Part shown: piece after piece, positions 9,180 through 18,808 of the stretch
Position numbering within the stretch: position 1 is the stretch's first letter
Layout: each line of letters begins with the position of its first letter
Source: CBDCUC01 sp965222485
GTDB taxonomy: Bacteria; Pseudomonadota; Alphaproteobacteria; Rhizobiales; Hyphomicrobiaceae
Length of the DNA stretch: 64,000 nucleotides
NCBI GenBank assembly: GCA_965222485.1
Contig: CBDCUC010000039.1
Span: 558,001-622,000 of the forward strand
Direction of reading: 5' to 3'
The notes under the pieces: model-generated
Database searches by the model: none
Told to the model about the DNA's origin: nothing
Seen by the model: the letters and a program-made list of their open reading frames with translations, nothing else
Translations under genes and position numbers: made by a program

Positions 9180-9815
9180 TCAGACTTCTTCGGGAAGATC
9201 ATCGTTGTCTTGATAGGAGTCGTCGTCATTGTTGCGACGGTAATTTCTATCGCCGTAGGCACCGTTGCGTTCAGCTGGCCGCGCACCAGGATCCCGCCCG
9301 ACCATCGTTTCCAGATCAGCCATATCGATGAACTGGTCAGCCTGCCGGCGCAGCTCGTCCGCGACCATGGGCGGTTGGGTTTGCAGGGTTGAAACCACAC
9401 TTACCCGTTTGCCCTTTTCCTGCAGTGCTTCAACAAGCGAGCGAAAGTCGCCGTCACCAGAGAACAGTACAATGTGATCTAGCTGTTCGGACAGGCGCAT
9501 GGCATCCACTGCCAGCTCGATGTCCATGTTGCCTTTGACTTTGCGGCGACCAGATGCATCGGTGAATTCTTTGGTCGGCTTAGTCACCATCGAGTATCCA
9601 TTGTAATCAAGCCAATCAATCAATGGACGTATCGAAGAATATTCCTGATCTTCCGCAAGGGCTGTGTAGTAAAGAGCCCGGACCAACTGCCCCTTTTGCC
9701 GGAACAGAGAAAGTAATCTTTTATAATCTATGTCAAACCCTAGCGTTTTCGAAGTCGCGTAAAGGTTCGCGCCGTCGATAAACAGAGCAATCCGCTCAGT
9801 TTTGTAGAAATGCAT
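9180..9815 (-). CDS. NYN domain (LabA/DUF88-type) putative RNase
   Basis: 211 residues with the PIN-like NYN fold. Acidic residues are in F-I-D-G-A-N (about 12-17), in K-G-N-M-D-I-E-L-A-V-D-A-M, and in F-S-G-D-G-D-F, the usual metal-binding set. After about residue 185 the tail is acidic and Asn/Asp-rich, ending in D-L-P-E-E-V, and looks disordered. Related proteins are predicted RNA-processing or degrading nucleases. The ribosome site T-T-G-A-G-G before the ATG fits well. It is transcribed away from rpoZ. Confidence 0.88.
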   Translation of the reverse strand: MHFYKTERIALFIDGANLYATSKTLGFDIDYKRLLSLFRQKGQLVRALYYTALAEDQEYSSIRPLIDWLDYNGYSMVTKPTKEFTDASGRRKVKGNMDIELAVDAMRLSEQLDHIVLFSGDGDFRSLVEALQEKGKRVSVVSTLQTQPPMVADELRRQADQFIDMADLETMVGRDPGARPAERNGAYGDRNYRRNNDDDSYQDNDDLPEEV

Positions 9816-10333
9816 CCGTGTACCTCAAGTTCCTAAGAACAATCCCGGCTCTATTGTTGGGTGAATCTCGGTGGACCAAATATCGGGTAAATTTGCCCGG
9901 CAAGTTGGAAATTTAATCCCGACTTACATCACCAAAAGCAACTTCGCAGCCTCGATCAACAACTTTTCAGTCTTAATTTCGGGGCAGTGAAGCCCGAAAT
10001 CGCGAATGAGACAATGTGAGTTCAACGCATAACAGAATGTACAACAGCTCATAAAGTTAAACTTTTATAACAAAATCCAGACAATTTGACGCAGGCAGGT
10101 AACGTTTGGCGCTCAAGTTAGTTCCCTGGGCTTTATCAAGAACTCGCTGCGATATAGGGCCGGGACGTGACACTTGGCTTGAATTTTGAGAGGTGTCGTG
10201 GCATGAATAATTTTAGCGGGGCTGCGTGCCACGAACGGTGACGCTTGCTCGAGTGAATAGTCTGCTGTCAAAGGGCACACCAGACTGAAATCAGTCCGAA
10301 ATAACCTCTCAATTTATCTGGAAGGTCACGCGA
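9816..10333. other. 518-bp divergent region upstream of rpoZ
   Basis: AT-richer than its surroundings. It holds an 8-bp perfect inverted repeat (9976-9983 with 9993-10000, nine-base loop) and several A/T tracts. A CTTGAA near 10178 with GAATAAT about 25 bases on is a possible promoter for rpoZ, but I rate it weak. No coding potential is visible. A small RNA could hide here but nothing proves one. Confidence 0.4.
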
Positions 10334-10756
10334 ATGGCACGTGTCACCGTCGAGGATTGCGTCGACAAGGTACCAAACCGATTTGAACTGGTCTTGCTGG
10401 CAGCCCACCGGGCTCGCTCCATTTCCGGCGGCAGCGCTATCACGGTCGACCCTGACAATGACAAGAACCCGGTGATCGCGTTGCGGGAAATTGCTGATCA
10501 GACCATCCCGCCCGATGACATGCGTGAAGGGTTGATCCACTCCATTCAGAAGAACGTTGAGGTTGACGAACCTGAAGCCGCAGCAGCGCCGGTTCTGGCG
10601 GTGGATCGCCGCGGGCCAATGCTGGGCCGTGACGATCCGACGACCGATACTGTTGTTGATGTTCTGACCGAAGAGCAGTTGCTGCGGGGGCTTGAAACGA
10701 TGACTCCGACTGAGCCTTCTTCTGCCACTGGCGGCGCCCGCGACCGTAGCCGGTGA
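10334..10756 (+). CDS. rpoZ: RNA polymerase omega subunit
   Basis: 140 residues beginning M-A-R-V-T-V-E-D-C, with the omega core F-E-L-V-L-L-A-A-H-R-A-R and the N-P-V-I-A-L-R-E-I-A segment. Omega assists folding of beta-prime and assembly of RNA polymerase. The Ala/Glu/Pro-rich C-terminal extension after residue 75 is longer than in enterics and typical of alphaproteobacteria. It lies directly upstream of the Rel/SpoT gene, which it also accompanies in E. coli. Confidence 0.96.
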   Translation: MARVTVEDCVDKVPNRFELVLLAAHRARSISGGSAITVDPDNDKNPVIALREIADQTIPPDDMREGLIHSIQKNVEVDEPEAAAAPVLAVDRRGPMLGRDDPTTDTVVDVLTEEQLLRGLETMTPTEPSSATGGARDRSR

Positions 10757-10949
10757 AACGAGGAGTAGCACGCAGGCGCTAAGTGTGTGCCTTCGCGTTA
10801 CGATGGTGCGATAACCGTGCTGCCGCGTTTGCTTGCATGGCACGGCGTTCTTGACCAAGATTTCAGCTAAGACTGTATTGCCGGATTGACCAGGTGCGAT
10901 CCGGCCATTTGACCGCTATGCCAGCGGCGATTCTGGAGTTTGCCGGGCA

Positions 10950-13205
10950 ATGATGCGCCAGTACGAGCTCGTTGAGCGCGTGCAAAAATATGATCCGAGT
11001 GCCGACGAGGCCCTTTTAAACCGCGCGTACGTTTACGCCATGAAGGCGCACGGTCATCAAAAACGCGCATCCGGCGATCCGTTTTTTTCCCATCCTCTCG
11101 AAGTGGCCGCCATCCTCACGGATTTGAAACTGGATGACGCCACGATCGCCACGGCGCTGTTGCACGACGTCATAGAGGACACCGATACGACGCGTGCGGA
11201 GATCGACCAGTTGTTCGGGCCGGAGATCGGTGCGCTGGTAGATGGGTTGACCAAGATTAAGCGTCTCGATCTTGTCTCCAAAAAAGCCCAGCAGGCGGAA
11301 AGCTTCCGCAAGCTCCTGATCGCCATCTCAACCGACATCCGCGTGCTTTTGGTCAAGCTTGCCGATCGACTGCACAACATGCGCACGCTTGAACATGTTC
11401 GAGAAGGAAGCCGCCGCAGGTCATCAGAAGAAACCTTGGAGATTTATGCGCCCTTGGCCGGACGCATGGGCATGCAGGCCTTGCGAGAAGAGCTTGAGGA
11501 TCTCGCATTCCATTGGCTCTACCCGGATGCCTACGCTGCGTTGAGTGAACGTCTTGCAAAGTTGCGCACCGAGAACGAAGGGTTGGTCGAACAAATCCGG
11601 ATTGCGCTTGAAGCCAAGATTCAGGACGCTGGCATTGAGGCTGAGGTGTTTGGCCGCGAGAAAAAGCCGTACTCTATCTGGCGCAAGATGCAGGACAAGC
11701 AAGTGTCGCTGGAGCAGCTCTCGGATATCTACGGGTTCAGGGTATTAGTGAACAACATTGACGATTGCTATCGCGTCCTTGGGTTGGCGCACACCACTTG
11801 GCAAACGGTTCCAGGCCGCTTCAAGGATTACGTGTCAACGCCGAAGCAGAACAATTACCAATCAATTCACACGACCGTTGTCGGTCCGCGTCATCAGCGC
11901 GTGGAGCTGCAGATTAGAACCCAGGATATGCATAGAACTGCGGAATATGGCGTTGCAGCTCATGCGCTATACAAGGAAGTGTCCCGCGCCAATGGTGAGG
12001 AGGGGACCCAAGTCGCGCCCAAGGCGTCCGACAACGGACCTTACGTGTGGTTGAGGCGATTGGTGGAGACGCTCTTGCAAGGCGCCAACTCCGAGGAGTT
12101 CTTGGAGCATACCAAGCTTGAGCTGTTCCAGGACCAGGTCTATTGCTTCACGCCGAAGGGGCGCATCATCGCGTTGCCGCGCGGAGCCACTCCGCTCGAC
12201 TTTGCATACGCGGTGCATACGGACGTTGGAAACTCAGCCGTCGGTGCCTTTATCAATGGCCATCATCAGCCTATCGACACACGACTGCGCAACGGCGACC
12301 AAGTCTTCATCCAAACCGCCAAGGACCATACCCCGCCCGCAGCCTGGGAAGGGTATGCCGTCACCGGGCGTGCTCGTTCTGCGATCAGACGGGCTGCACG
12401 TGACGCGGTTCGAAGGCAGTATTCTGAGCTTGGCCGCCGCATGCTCGATGACGCGCTCCAGCGCGTGTCAGAGACCTACAATGAGGAACGCTTCAAGGAA
12501 GCGCTGCCACGCCTAGCGTGCGGCCAAAAGACCGCCGAAGATGTTCTGGCCGACATCGCCCGCAGCGAGATATCATTGCGCGACGCTGTCAGTGCCTATG
12601 CTCCGGGGACCCAACTCGCCGAACCGAAGAGCGGATATCGGCCAAAGAACCGGTACGATCGCGGGCAGGCAGAAGAGGGATGGTTCAACATTTCCAAAGC
12701 ACTCGGGCTGAAGTTCCGCTTCGCACGCGGAGGACTCGACGCGCCTGCACGCGGTGAGCAACCGGAGATCCCTGTGCGCGGTCAGGACTTTGATTCACCA
12801 GTAAGTTTCGACGACGGTGGTGCCGTTCCGGGCGATCGTATCGTCGGCGTCCGGGTACCGGGCGAAGGCATTCGGATCTTCCAAATTCATTCTCCGAAAC
12901 TCAAAGAGCACGAACATGAAAATTGGATCGATGTCGCCTGGGATATTGACACTGAGCTGGCGATGCGCTTTCCGGCGAAGCTTCGCATCACGGCCGTAAA
13001 TGAGCCCGGTTCTTTGGCGCAGATCGCCCAGTTGATTGGTGAAGCCGACGGTAATATCGACGAGTTGAAAATGGTTAACAGGGGCGTTGACTTTACAGAG
13101 ATGAGGATCGATGTGGAGGTATGGGACCTGTCGCATCTCAACCACATCATTGCCGGATTGAAATCCAAGAGTGTTGTGAACTCTGTTGAACGGGTGTTCG
13201 AATAG
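10950..13205 (+). CDS. rsh: bifunctional (p)ppGpp synthetase/hydrolase, Rel/SpoT family
   Basis: 751 residues with the full long-RSH architecture. The HD hydrolase domain has H-P-L-E-V-A-A-I-L and L-L-H-D-V-I-E-D-T (about 45-100). The synthetase domain follows with K-P-Y-S-I-W-R-K-M, Y-G-F-R-V-L-V, G-R-F-K-D-Y-V and N-Y-Q-S-I-H-T (about 230-330). Then come TGS (V-Y-C-F-T-P-K-G-R-I-I-A-L-P), a helical/zinc-finger-like region and a C-terminal ACT domain (N-E-P-G-S-L-A-Q-I-A). The intact HD motif indicates that it both makes and degrades the alarmone. It is the stringent-response regulator of most alphaproteobacteria. Confidence 0.95.
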   Translation: MMRQYELVERVQKYDPSADEALLNRAYVYAMKAHGHQKRASGDPFFSHPLEVAAILTDLKLDDATIATALLHDVIEDTDTTRAEIDQLFGPEIGALVDGLTKIKRLDLVSKKAQQAESFRKLLIAISTDIRVLLVKLADRLHNMRTLEHVREGSRRRSSEETLEIYAPLAGRMGMQALREELEDLAFHWLYPDAYAALSERLAKLRTENEGLVEQIRIALEAKIQDAGIEAEVFGREKKPYSIWRKMQDKQVSLEQLSDIYGFRVLVNNIDDCYRVLGLAHTTWQTVPGRFKDYVSTPKQNNYQSIHTTVVGPRHQRVELQIRTQDMHRTAEYGVAAHALYKEVSRANGEEGTQVAPKASDNGPYVWLRRLVETLLQGANSEEFLEHTKLELFQDQVYCFTPKGRIIALPRGATPLDFAYAVHTDVGNSAVGAFINGHHQPIDTRLRNGDQVFIQTAKDHTPPAAWEGYAVTGRARSAIRRAARDAVRRQYSELGRRMLDDALQRVSETYNEERFKEALPRLACGQKTAEDVLADIARSEISLRDAVSAYAPGTQLAEPKSGYRPKNRYDRGQAEEGWFNISKALGLKFRFARGGLDAPARGEQPEIPVRGQDFDSPVSFDDGGAVPGDRIVGVRVPGEGIRIFQIHSPKLKEHEHENWIDVAWDIDTELAMRFPAKLRITAVNEPGSLAQIAQLIGEADGNIDELKMVNRGVDFTEMRIDVEVWDLSHLNHIIAGLKSKSVVNSVERVFE

Positions 13206-13284
13206 GCATTAAAAGGACGCTGGTCGGTGTCGGGGGGAGGCTCCGGTCCCAGAAAAGGCGCAAGTAAGAGGGATTTGAGACAGT

Positions 13285-13920
13285 ATGCTGTTTGCCAGAC
13301 GCGAGGAGCCGAGATTGCTGGAGCGCATACGCGTCTGGGCATGGCCACGGCGCAGCTGGGAGCGGTCCTTGCGCTATGTTGTTCACCGCTTGCTGCGCTT
13401 GCGCGCAGACCCACACGCATTGGCACTGGGCTGTGCGATCGGAGTATTCGCAGCCGTTACACCGCTCATCGGGCTGCAGATGCTGCTGGCCGGCGCATTA
13501 GCGTTGTTACTACGCGCCAGTCTGGCGGCCGCAATGCTGGGCACCTTCTTTGGGAACCCGGTCACTTGGCCTGTCATTTGGTCAGGTACATATGCTTTGG
13601 GTTGCGCATTGCTGGGCATCCCCGGGGCGTTTTCGCAAATCGACTTCGGCGCAGAATTCGCGCGCTTCTCCCAAACAATGTGGCAACTGTCACCAGAGGT
13701 CTTTGACGCAGCACTCAGCATGGTCTGGCCATTCGTCGAACCGATGCTGGTGGGCAGCATACCCATTGGCTTGATTTGCGCCTTTGTGTTTTACCGCCTG
13801 ACCAAGCGTGCCGTGGTCGCGCACCAAATGCGTCGCCGTCAGGGTGCCGGCTATGATTTTACCAATCCGCTGGGTGCGCTGATCGCCTCTTATCAGCATG
13901 GCGTTGAAGCCGGAACATAA
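13285..13920 (+). CDS. DUF2062 membrane protein
   Basis: 211 residues with three or four membrane helices. The DUF2062 core reads D-P-H-A-L-A-L-G-C-A-I-G-V-F-A-A-V-T-P followed by helices and F-G-N-P-V-T-W-P. The C-terminus is cytoplasmic-like and basic. The family occurs in many Rhizobiales in this position after rsh; its role is unknown. The start is an ATG 80 bases after rsh. Confidence 0.88.
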   Translation: MLFARREEPRLLERIRVWAWPRRSWERSLRYVVHRLLRLRADPHALALGCAIGVFAAVTPLIGLQMLLAGALALLLRASLAAAMLGTFFGNPVTWPVIWSGTYALGCALLGIPGAFSQIDFGAEFARFSQTMWQLSPEVFDAALSMVWPFVEPMLVGSIPIGLICAFVFYRLTKRAVVAHQMRRRQGAGYDFTNPLGALIASYQHGVEAGT

Positions 13921-14072
13921 GGCGCCGCCCCGGCCAACCCATTCACCCTGACAACACCGGGCATGGTACGCGGGCCTCGTCGACGCTATATGGTTGTTTG
14001 GCCCTGAAGCATTCCAGACCGACATGCGCAGGGTCCACACACGACCGACGCAGGCAATGCAGGACGAACTCT

Positions 14073-14891
14073 ATGCGCCAATCCAAGCCAACACTTCGCC
14101 TGGGCGTAAACATCGACCACGTGGCAACCATTCGTAACGCACGCGGTGGCCGTCATCCCGACCCCTTACGTGCTGCACACCTGGCGATCGAGGGCGGCGC
14201 GGACGGTATCACCGCGCACCTGCGCGAAGACCGCCGCCACATCTCCGACAACGATATCGCACGGCTGAAGTCGGAGTTGACACGGCCGTTGAACTTGGAG
14301 ATGGCGGCAACGCCGGAGATGCTAGCCATCGCCTTGCGCCACGTGCCGAACGCATGCTGTCTGGTTCCCGAAAAGCGCGAAGAGCGCACAACCGAGGGCG
14401 GTTTGGACGTCGTCGCAGCACGGGCTTCATTGGCAGAAACGGTGACGGCGTTGAAACAAGCCGGCATCCGGGTTTCGCTGTTTATCGAGCCGGAAGCCCG
14501 CGCGATCGAGGCGTCCGCAGATATTGGAGCCGATATCGTTGAACTACACACAGGCGCCTACTGCGAAGAAGCGCTTGCTGACGATGCGCCTGCAGTAGCG
14601 CGCGAGTTGAGCCGCTTGGCTGAAGCGGCGCGATTGGCAAGCTCGGCAGGACTGGAAGTGCATGCTGGTCACGGGCTCACCTACAACACAGTTGCCCCGG
14701 TAGCCGCCATGCCTCAAATCGTGGAACTTAATATCGGACATTTCCTGGTCGGTGAGGCAATATTCGGTGGCTTGCGCCAGGCCATCGGGCATATGCGCCA
14801 TCTTATGGATGAGGCGCGCGACGGAGTTTTCCGCGACCAACCAATGGACCGGGACAACAAGCCGCTGGAGGAACAGCATACGCCGGCATGA
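14073..14891 (+). CDS. pdxJ: pyridoxine 5'-phosphate synthase
   Basis: 272 residues. It closes the pyridine ring of vitamin B6 from 1-deoxyxylulose 5-phosphate and 3-amino-1-hydroxyacetone phosphate. Family signatures are L-G-V-N-I-D-H-V-A-T-[IL]-R near the start, H-L-R-E-D-R-R-H-I, and A-G-H-G-L-T-Y-N-T-V with I-V-E-L-N-I-G-H in the last third. The ATG at 14073 follows an AGGACG ribosome site; an open extension 25 codons longer lacks family resemblance. Its stop overlaps the acpS start by four bases (ATGA), implying translational coupling. Confidence 0.96.
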   Translation: MRQSKPTLRLGVNIDHVATIRNARGGRHPDPLRAAHLAIEGGADGITAHLREDRRHISDNDIARLKSELTRPLNLEMAATPEMLAIALRHVPNACCLVPEKREERTTEGGLDVVAARASLAETVTALKQAGIRVSLFIEPEARAIEASADIGADIVELHTGAYCEEALADDAPAVARELSRLAEAARLASSAGLEVHAGHGLTYNTVAPVAAMPQIVELNIGHFLVGEAIFGGLRQAIGHMRHLMDEARDGVFRDQPMDRDNKPLEEQHTPA

Positions 14892-15295
14892 TATTGGGGC
14901 TTGGAAACGATATAATCGATATCCGTCGCATCGAACGCACGCTGGAGCGCTATGGCGATCGCTTTATCGAGCGCATTTTCAGCTCTGACGAACGCCGGCG
15001 CGCCGAGGCCCGACCGCTTCTAATTGCAGCAACCTATGCCAAGCGATTTGCGGCGAAGGAGGCTTGTTCCAAAGCACTGGGAACGGGGCTGCGCAGGGGC
15101 GTGTATTGGCGCGATATGTCCGTTGTCAATCTGCCCTCAGGCCGCCCCACACTCAACCTTACGGGCGGGGCAGCCCGCCGCCTTGCCGAATTGACACCAG
15201 AAGGATGTGTCGCACGCATCGATTTGACGCTGACGGACGATTACCCGATCGCCCAGGCAATTGTTATTATCACCAAGGAGCCGCTTGTTTCCTAG
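14888..15295 (+). CDS. acpS: holo-[acyl-carrier-protein] synthase
   Basis: 135 residues. It transfers 4'-phosphopantetheine from CoA to apo-ACP. The I-L-G-L-G-N-D-I-I-D-I-R-R-I-E N-terminus and the R-F-A-A-K-E-A-C-S-K-A-L-G-T-G motif with its metal-binding Asp and Glu are diagnostic. It is coupled to pdxJ by an ATGA overlap, the common arrangement in proteobacteria. A gap of more than 200 bases separates it from lepB, so lepB may have its own promoter. Confidence 0.95.
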   Translation: MILGLGNDIIDIRRIERTLERYGDRFIERIFSSDERRRAEARPLLIAATYAKRFAAKEACSKALGTGLRRGVYWRDMSVVNLPSGRPTLNLTGGAARRLAELTPEGCVARIDLTLTDDYPIAQAIVIITKEPLVS

Positions 15296-15531
15296 GACCT
15301 GGCGCGATTTCATGCCGGCGCCTCAATATTGCGGCATCTCCCGCGGGGCTCAACCGACGGAACGTCGTGGATCGTATTTCGTGTGTCGGCAACGGCACAT
15401 CGCTCATCTGTCCGTGTTTGCAGCGGGTATGTTGTTTGCAGGACAGCTGAGAAATCGCTATAGCAGCCCGATTCCTTAAACAACCACCCGCAAATTCCCA
15501 CACCATGGGAACGGGTGCACCGGAGCAGGAT

Positions 15532-16299
15532 ATGTCGTTGGGATTGAACGTCAACAAAGCCCGCCAGAGCGGCTGGTGGGAAACGGGAAAGATTATCATT
15601 CAGGCGCTCGCCATTGCGCTTGTTGTGCGCGTCTTTCTCTACCAACCGTTCAATATTCCCTCCGGGTCAATGAAGGATACGCTTCTTGTTGGCGATTACC
15701 TGTTCGTGTCCAAGTTTTCCTACGGTTACTCCAAATACTCCTCACAGTATCTGCCATTTAATTTCAATGGCCGTATTTGGTCTGCAGCGCCGAAGCGCGG
15801 TGACGTCGCCGTGTTTAAGCTGCCGCGTGACAACAAGACAGACTACATTAAGCGCGTTATCGGTTTGCCGGGCGACAAGATCGAGGTGCGCGCCGGCGTC
15901 CTGTACATCAACGATGCCGAAGTAAAACGCGTTGCCAATGGCAGTTTTCGAACACGTCAGCACGGACGATTTCGTGAGTTTCCCAGGTATAAGGAAACGC
16001 TGCCTAACGGTGTCAGCTACGACGTGTTGGACGCCGAACCAGATGGCCCGTTTGACAATGTGGGGCCATACGAGGTTCCCAAGGGCCACTATTTCATGAT
16101 GGGCGACAACCGCGATAACTCCACCGACAGCCGTGCGCTTTGGGGGGTCGGCTACGTGCCCTATGAGAATCTGATCGGCAGAGCGGAAGTTATCTTTTTC
16201 TCTTACGACGGCGAGGATCCAGATGCATTCTCAATTTGGAGGCCGTGGATGTGGCCGGTCGACATTCGCTGGGAACGTGTGTTCAAACTCGTAAAATGA
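15532..16299 (+). CDS. lepB: signal peptidase I
   Basis: 255 residues. One N-terminal membrane helix is followed by the periplasmic catalytic domain. The serine is S46 in I-P-S-G-S-M and the lysine general base is K107 in Y-I-K-R-V-I-G-L-P-G-D-K. Box E, G-D-N-R-D-N-S-x-D-S-R, is intact. It removes signal peptides from exported preproteins. The ATG at 15532 is preceded by GGAG; an upstream ATG at 15505 has no ribosome site. It overlaps rnc by four bases (ATGA). Confidence 0.95.
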   Translation: MSLGLNVNKARQSGWWETGKIIIQALAIALVVRVFLYQPFNIPSGSMKDTLLVGDYLFVSKFSYGYSKYSSQYLPFNFNGRIWSAAPKRGDVAVFKLPRDNKTDYIKRVIGLPGDKIEVRAGVLYINDAEVKRVANGSFRTRQHGRFREFPRYKETLPNGVSYDVLDAEPDGPFDNVGPYEVPKGHYFMMGDNRDNSTDSRALWGVGYVPYENLIGRAEVIFFSYDGEDPDAFSIWRPWMWPVDIRWERVFKLVK

Positions 16300-17033
16300 C
16301 CCGGCTGGCCTGGCAGTGGATGATGAGCCGCGCAACCAAGTATAAGGACCTCCAAAAGGCGATCGGCTACCGCTTCGCGGACCAGGATCTCTTGGAACTG
16401 GCACTAACGCACGCCAGCGTTCGTTCGGCCAACGCCACTAGAGAAGACAATGAGCGTTTGGAATTTATCGGCGACCGTGTGCTGGGATTGACCATCGCAG
16501 AACACGTGATGAAGGCCTATCCGGACGAAAAGGAAGGCGACCTGGCCCGCCGCTTCAATCGCTTGGTCAGGCGCGAAACCTGCGCGCGCGTCGGCCACGA
16601 CATCGATTTGGGTCGCGATCTTGTGCTCTCTCCAAGCGAAGACGAAAGCGGAGGCCGCAAGAAAGATACGATCCTCGCAAACGCCGTTGAGGCATTACTC
16701 GGCGCTGTGTTCCTTGAGGCCGGTTACGACAAGGCAAAGGCCGTCGTCATGCGCTTGTGGCACGATTATCTTGGTGATGCTCCGAAAGCCGCGATCGACG
16801 CAAAGACAGCGTTGCAGGAATGGGCGCAAGCCAGCGGTCTGCCGCTGCCCGAGTATGTCGAGATATTGCGCGAAGGCCCCGACCACGCGCCTGTATTCAC
16901 CAGCGAGGTGCGGCTTTCCGGTCGTAAGGCCGGGCGCGGTGAGGGTTCTTCCAAGCGGTCTGCGGAGCAGGATGCGGCAAGAAGATTTCTCCGACGCGAA
17001 GGAGTTTGGGGGAAGACAGCCGATGGCGGGTGA
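16296..17033 (+). CDS. rnc: ribonuclease III
   Basis: 245 residues. The endonuclease domain carries the signature N-E-R-L-E-F-I-G-D-R-V-L-G-L and the downstream acidic residues of the second metal site (A-N-A-V-E-A-L-L-G-A-V-F-L-E). The C-terminal dsRNA-binding domain includes K-T-A-L-Q-E-W-A-Q and G-S-S-K-R-S-A-E-Q-D-A-A. It processes rRNA precursors and other double-stranded RNAs. The ATG overlaps the lepB stop, and the 3' end overlaps era by 11 bases, giving a tight lepB-rnc-era unit. Confidence 0.95.
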   Translation: MTRLAWQWMMSRATKYKDLQKAIGYRFADQDLLELALTHASVRSANATREDNERLEFIGDRVLGLTIAEHVMKAYPDEKEGDLARRFNRLVRRETCARVGHDIDLGRDLVLSPSEDESGGRKKDTILANAVEALLGAVFLEAGYDKAKAVVMRLWHDYLGDAPKAAIDAKTALQEWAQASGLPLPEYVEILREGPDHAPVFTSEVRLSGRKAGRGEGSSKRSAEQDAARRFLRREGVWGKTADGG

Positions 17034-17964
17034 GCCTGGCCCAGTTTCTAAAGAAGACAATGACCGGAACACTCGCTGCGGCTTCATTGCCGTAATCGGT
17101 GCGCCCAACGCTGGAAAATCCACACTCGTCAATGCGCTTGTCGGCACCAAGGTGACGATTGTCTCACATAAAGTGCAGACAACTCGTACGCCCATCCGGG
17201 GCATTGCGTTGAGCGGAAAAAGCCAATTGGTCTTCATTGACACGCCTGGCATCTTTCAACCGAGGCGCAAACTCGACAAGGCAATGGTTGAAGCTGCCTG
17301 GGGGGGAGCTTGGGACGCGGACGTGGTCGCGCTTCTGGTAGATGCAGCCAAGGGAGTTGACGATGACGTGGAGCGCATACTGGATAAACTTTCGCAAGTC
17401 CGCTGCCCGCTCGTACTCGTGTTGAACAAAGTCGATCGGGTATCGGATAAGCAAAAACTACTGGCGCTTGCCGAGGATCTGAACACGCGCTTTAAGTTTG
17501 CTGAGACCTTTATGATTTCCGCTTTTACCGCCAACGGTGTTGAAGCACTCAAAAGCTACCTTGCCGCGTCGGTTCCAGAAGGTCCGTGGCATTACCCTGA
17601 GGATGAAATTTCAGATGCGCCGGTACGCATGCTGGCGGCCGAGATTACGCGCGAAAAATTATACAGCCGGCTCCACCAGGAGCTGCCCTATTCCGCAGCC
17701 GTTGAGACAACGAGCTGGAAAAAGTTGCGCGATAAATCGGTTCGCATAGAGCAAACGATTTATGTCGAGCGCGACGGACAAAAAAAAATTGTCTTGGGAA
17801 AGAATGGCAGCACCATAAAACAGATCTCCAGCGAGGCCCGCGCCGAAATCACAGAGATTGTGGGTTCCAAGGTCCACCTGTTTTTGTTCGTCAAAGTGCG
17901 CCAAGCCTGGGCGAATGATCCGGAGCGCTACCGCCAGATGGGGTTGGAATACCCAAAGGAATGA
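17023..17964 (+). CDS. era: GTPase Era
   Basis: 313 residues. The GTPase domain has G1 G-A-P-N-A-G-K-S-T (26-34), G3 D-T-P-G and G4 N-K-V-D. The C-terminal KH domain includes G-K-N-G-S-T-I-K-Q-I and ends Y-R-Q-M-G-L-E. Era binds 16S rRNA and aids 30S assembly. The same frame stays open some 400 bases upstream through rnc, but the Era N-terminus begins at this ATG. The next gene, recO, starts after a 94-base gap. Confidence 0.95.
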   Translation: MAGEPGPVSKEDNDRNTRCGFIAVIGAPNAGKSTLVNALVGTKVTIVSHKVQTTRTPIRGIALSGKSQLVFIDTPGIFQPRRKLDKAMVEAAWGGAWDADVVALLVDAAKGVDDDVERILDKLSQVRCPLVLVLNKVDRVSDKQKLLALAEDLNTRFKFAETFMISAFTANGVEALKSYLAASVPEGPWHYPEDEISDAPVRMLAAEITREKLYSRLHQELPYSAAVETTSWKKLRDKSVRIEQTIYVERDGQKKIVLGKNGSTIKQISSEARAEITEIVGSKVHLFLFVKVRQAWANDPERYRQMGLEYPKE

Positions 17965-18058
17965 CGCTCCCAAAGTGCCGCCGACTTGAGGCAGCGAGCA
18001 GTCCTACGCCGCACAAGTATTTGACAGCAGTGCCCGGCTTTTCTCTAAGTTCTAACCC

Positions 18059-18796
18059 ATGAACTGGACTGACGAAGGCATCGTACTTTCTGTAAGACCG
18101 CACGGCGAAACCGCTGCGGTTGCAGAATTGTTCACGCGGACGCATGGGCGCCACTTGGGCCTCGTTCATGGTGGGCGTGCCCGCCGGATCCGGCCGGTTC
18201 TGCAGATCGGCAATCATGTTGATGTTACGTGGAATGCGCGGCTAGCCGAACACCTGGGCAACATGAAAGTGGAACTGCGCAAAGGTTACGCCGCAGCTGC
18301 AATGGATGATCCCGCAGCACTTACCGGTCTCACCTCTATGTGCGCTTTGACGCGCCTGCTGCCGGAGCGCGATCCTCATTCCGGATTGTATGAAATATCG
18401 CTCTTCGTCTTGAGCTTCCTGGACGATGTGACGGTTTGGCCGGCGCTCATGGTGCGCTGGGAGTTGGCATTGCTTGGAGAATTGGGCTTTGGGCTCGATC
18501 TTACGACATGTGCCGCCGGTGGCGATAACGATGACCTCGCCTACGTTTCACCGCGCAGCGGGCGGGCCGTATCCGCTGCGGCAGGTGAACCTTACAAGGA
18601 CAAGCTCTTACGTCTGCCGGAGTTCTTGCGGGAAGGGCGTAAGCAGGCAGTGACATCGGCCGACGTTACCGATGGTCTGCGGCTAACAAGTTTTTTCCTT
18701 AGGACACGCGTGTTAAACACACGCGAAATGGAGATGCCTACGGCACGCACGCAGCTGCCCGAGCGGCTGGCAAACGCAACACTCAGCGGGCCCTAA
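18059..18796 (+). CDS. recO: DNA repair protein RecO
   Basis: 245 residues. The N-terminal OB-fold begins W-T-D-E-G-I-V-L-S-V-R-P-H-G-E and contains G-L-V-H-G-G-R-A-R. The helical C-terminal domain includes an L-P-E-R-D-P-H-S-G-L-Y segment and closes with L-R-L-T-S-F-F-L-R. It works with RecR in loading RecA at gaps. The era-recO order is conserved. It is convergent with the CAP-domain gene, with 12 bases between the stops. Confidence 0.93.
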   Translation: MNWTDEGIVLSVRPHGETAAVAELFTRTHGRHLGLVHGGRARRIRPVLQIGNHVDVTWNARLAEHLGNMKVELRKGYAAAAMDDPAALTGLTSMCALTRLLPERDPHSGLYEISLFVLSFLDDVTVWPALMVRWELALLGELGFGLDLTTCAAGGDNDDLAYVSPRSGRAVSAAAGEPYKDKLLRLPEFLREGRKQAVTSADVTDGLRLTSFFLRTRVLNTREMEMPTARTQLPERLANATLSGP

Positions 18797-18808
18797 CCCC
18801 AATCCGCA

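Noticed and set aside
16621..17022. Upstream extension of the era reading frame by 134 codons
   Set aside because: It lies in another frame of rnc, which has a complete RNase III sequence; the Era N-terminus begins at 17023.
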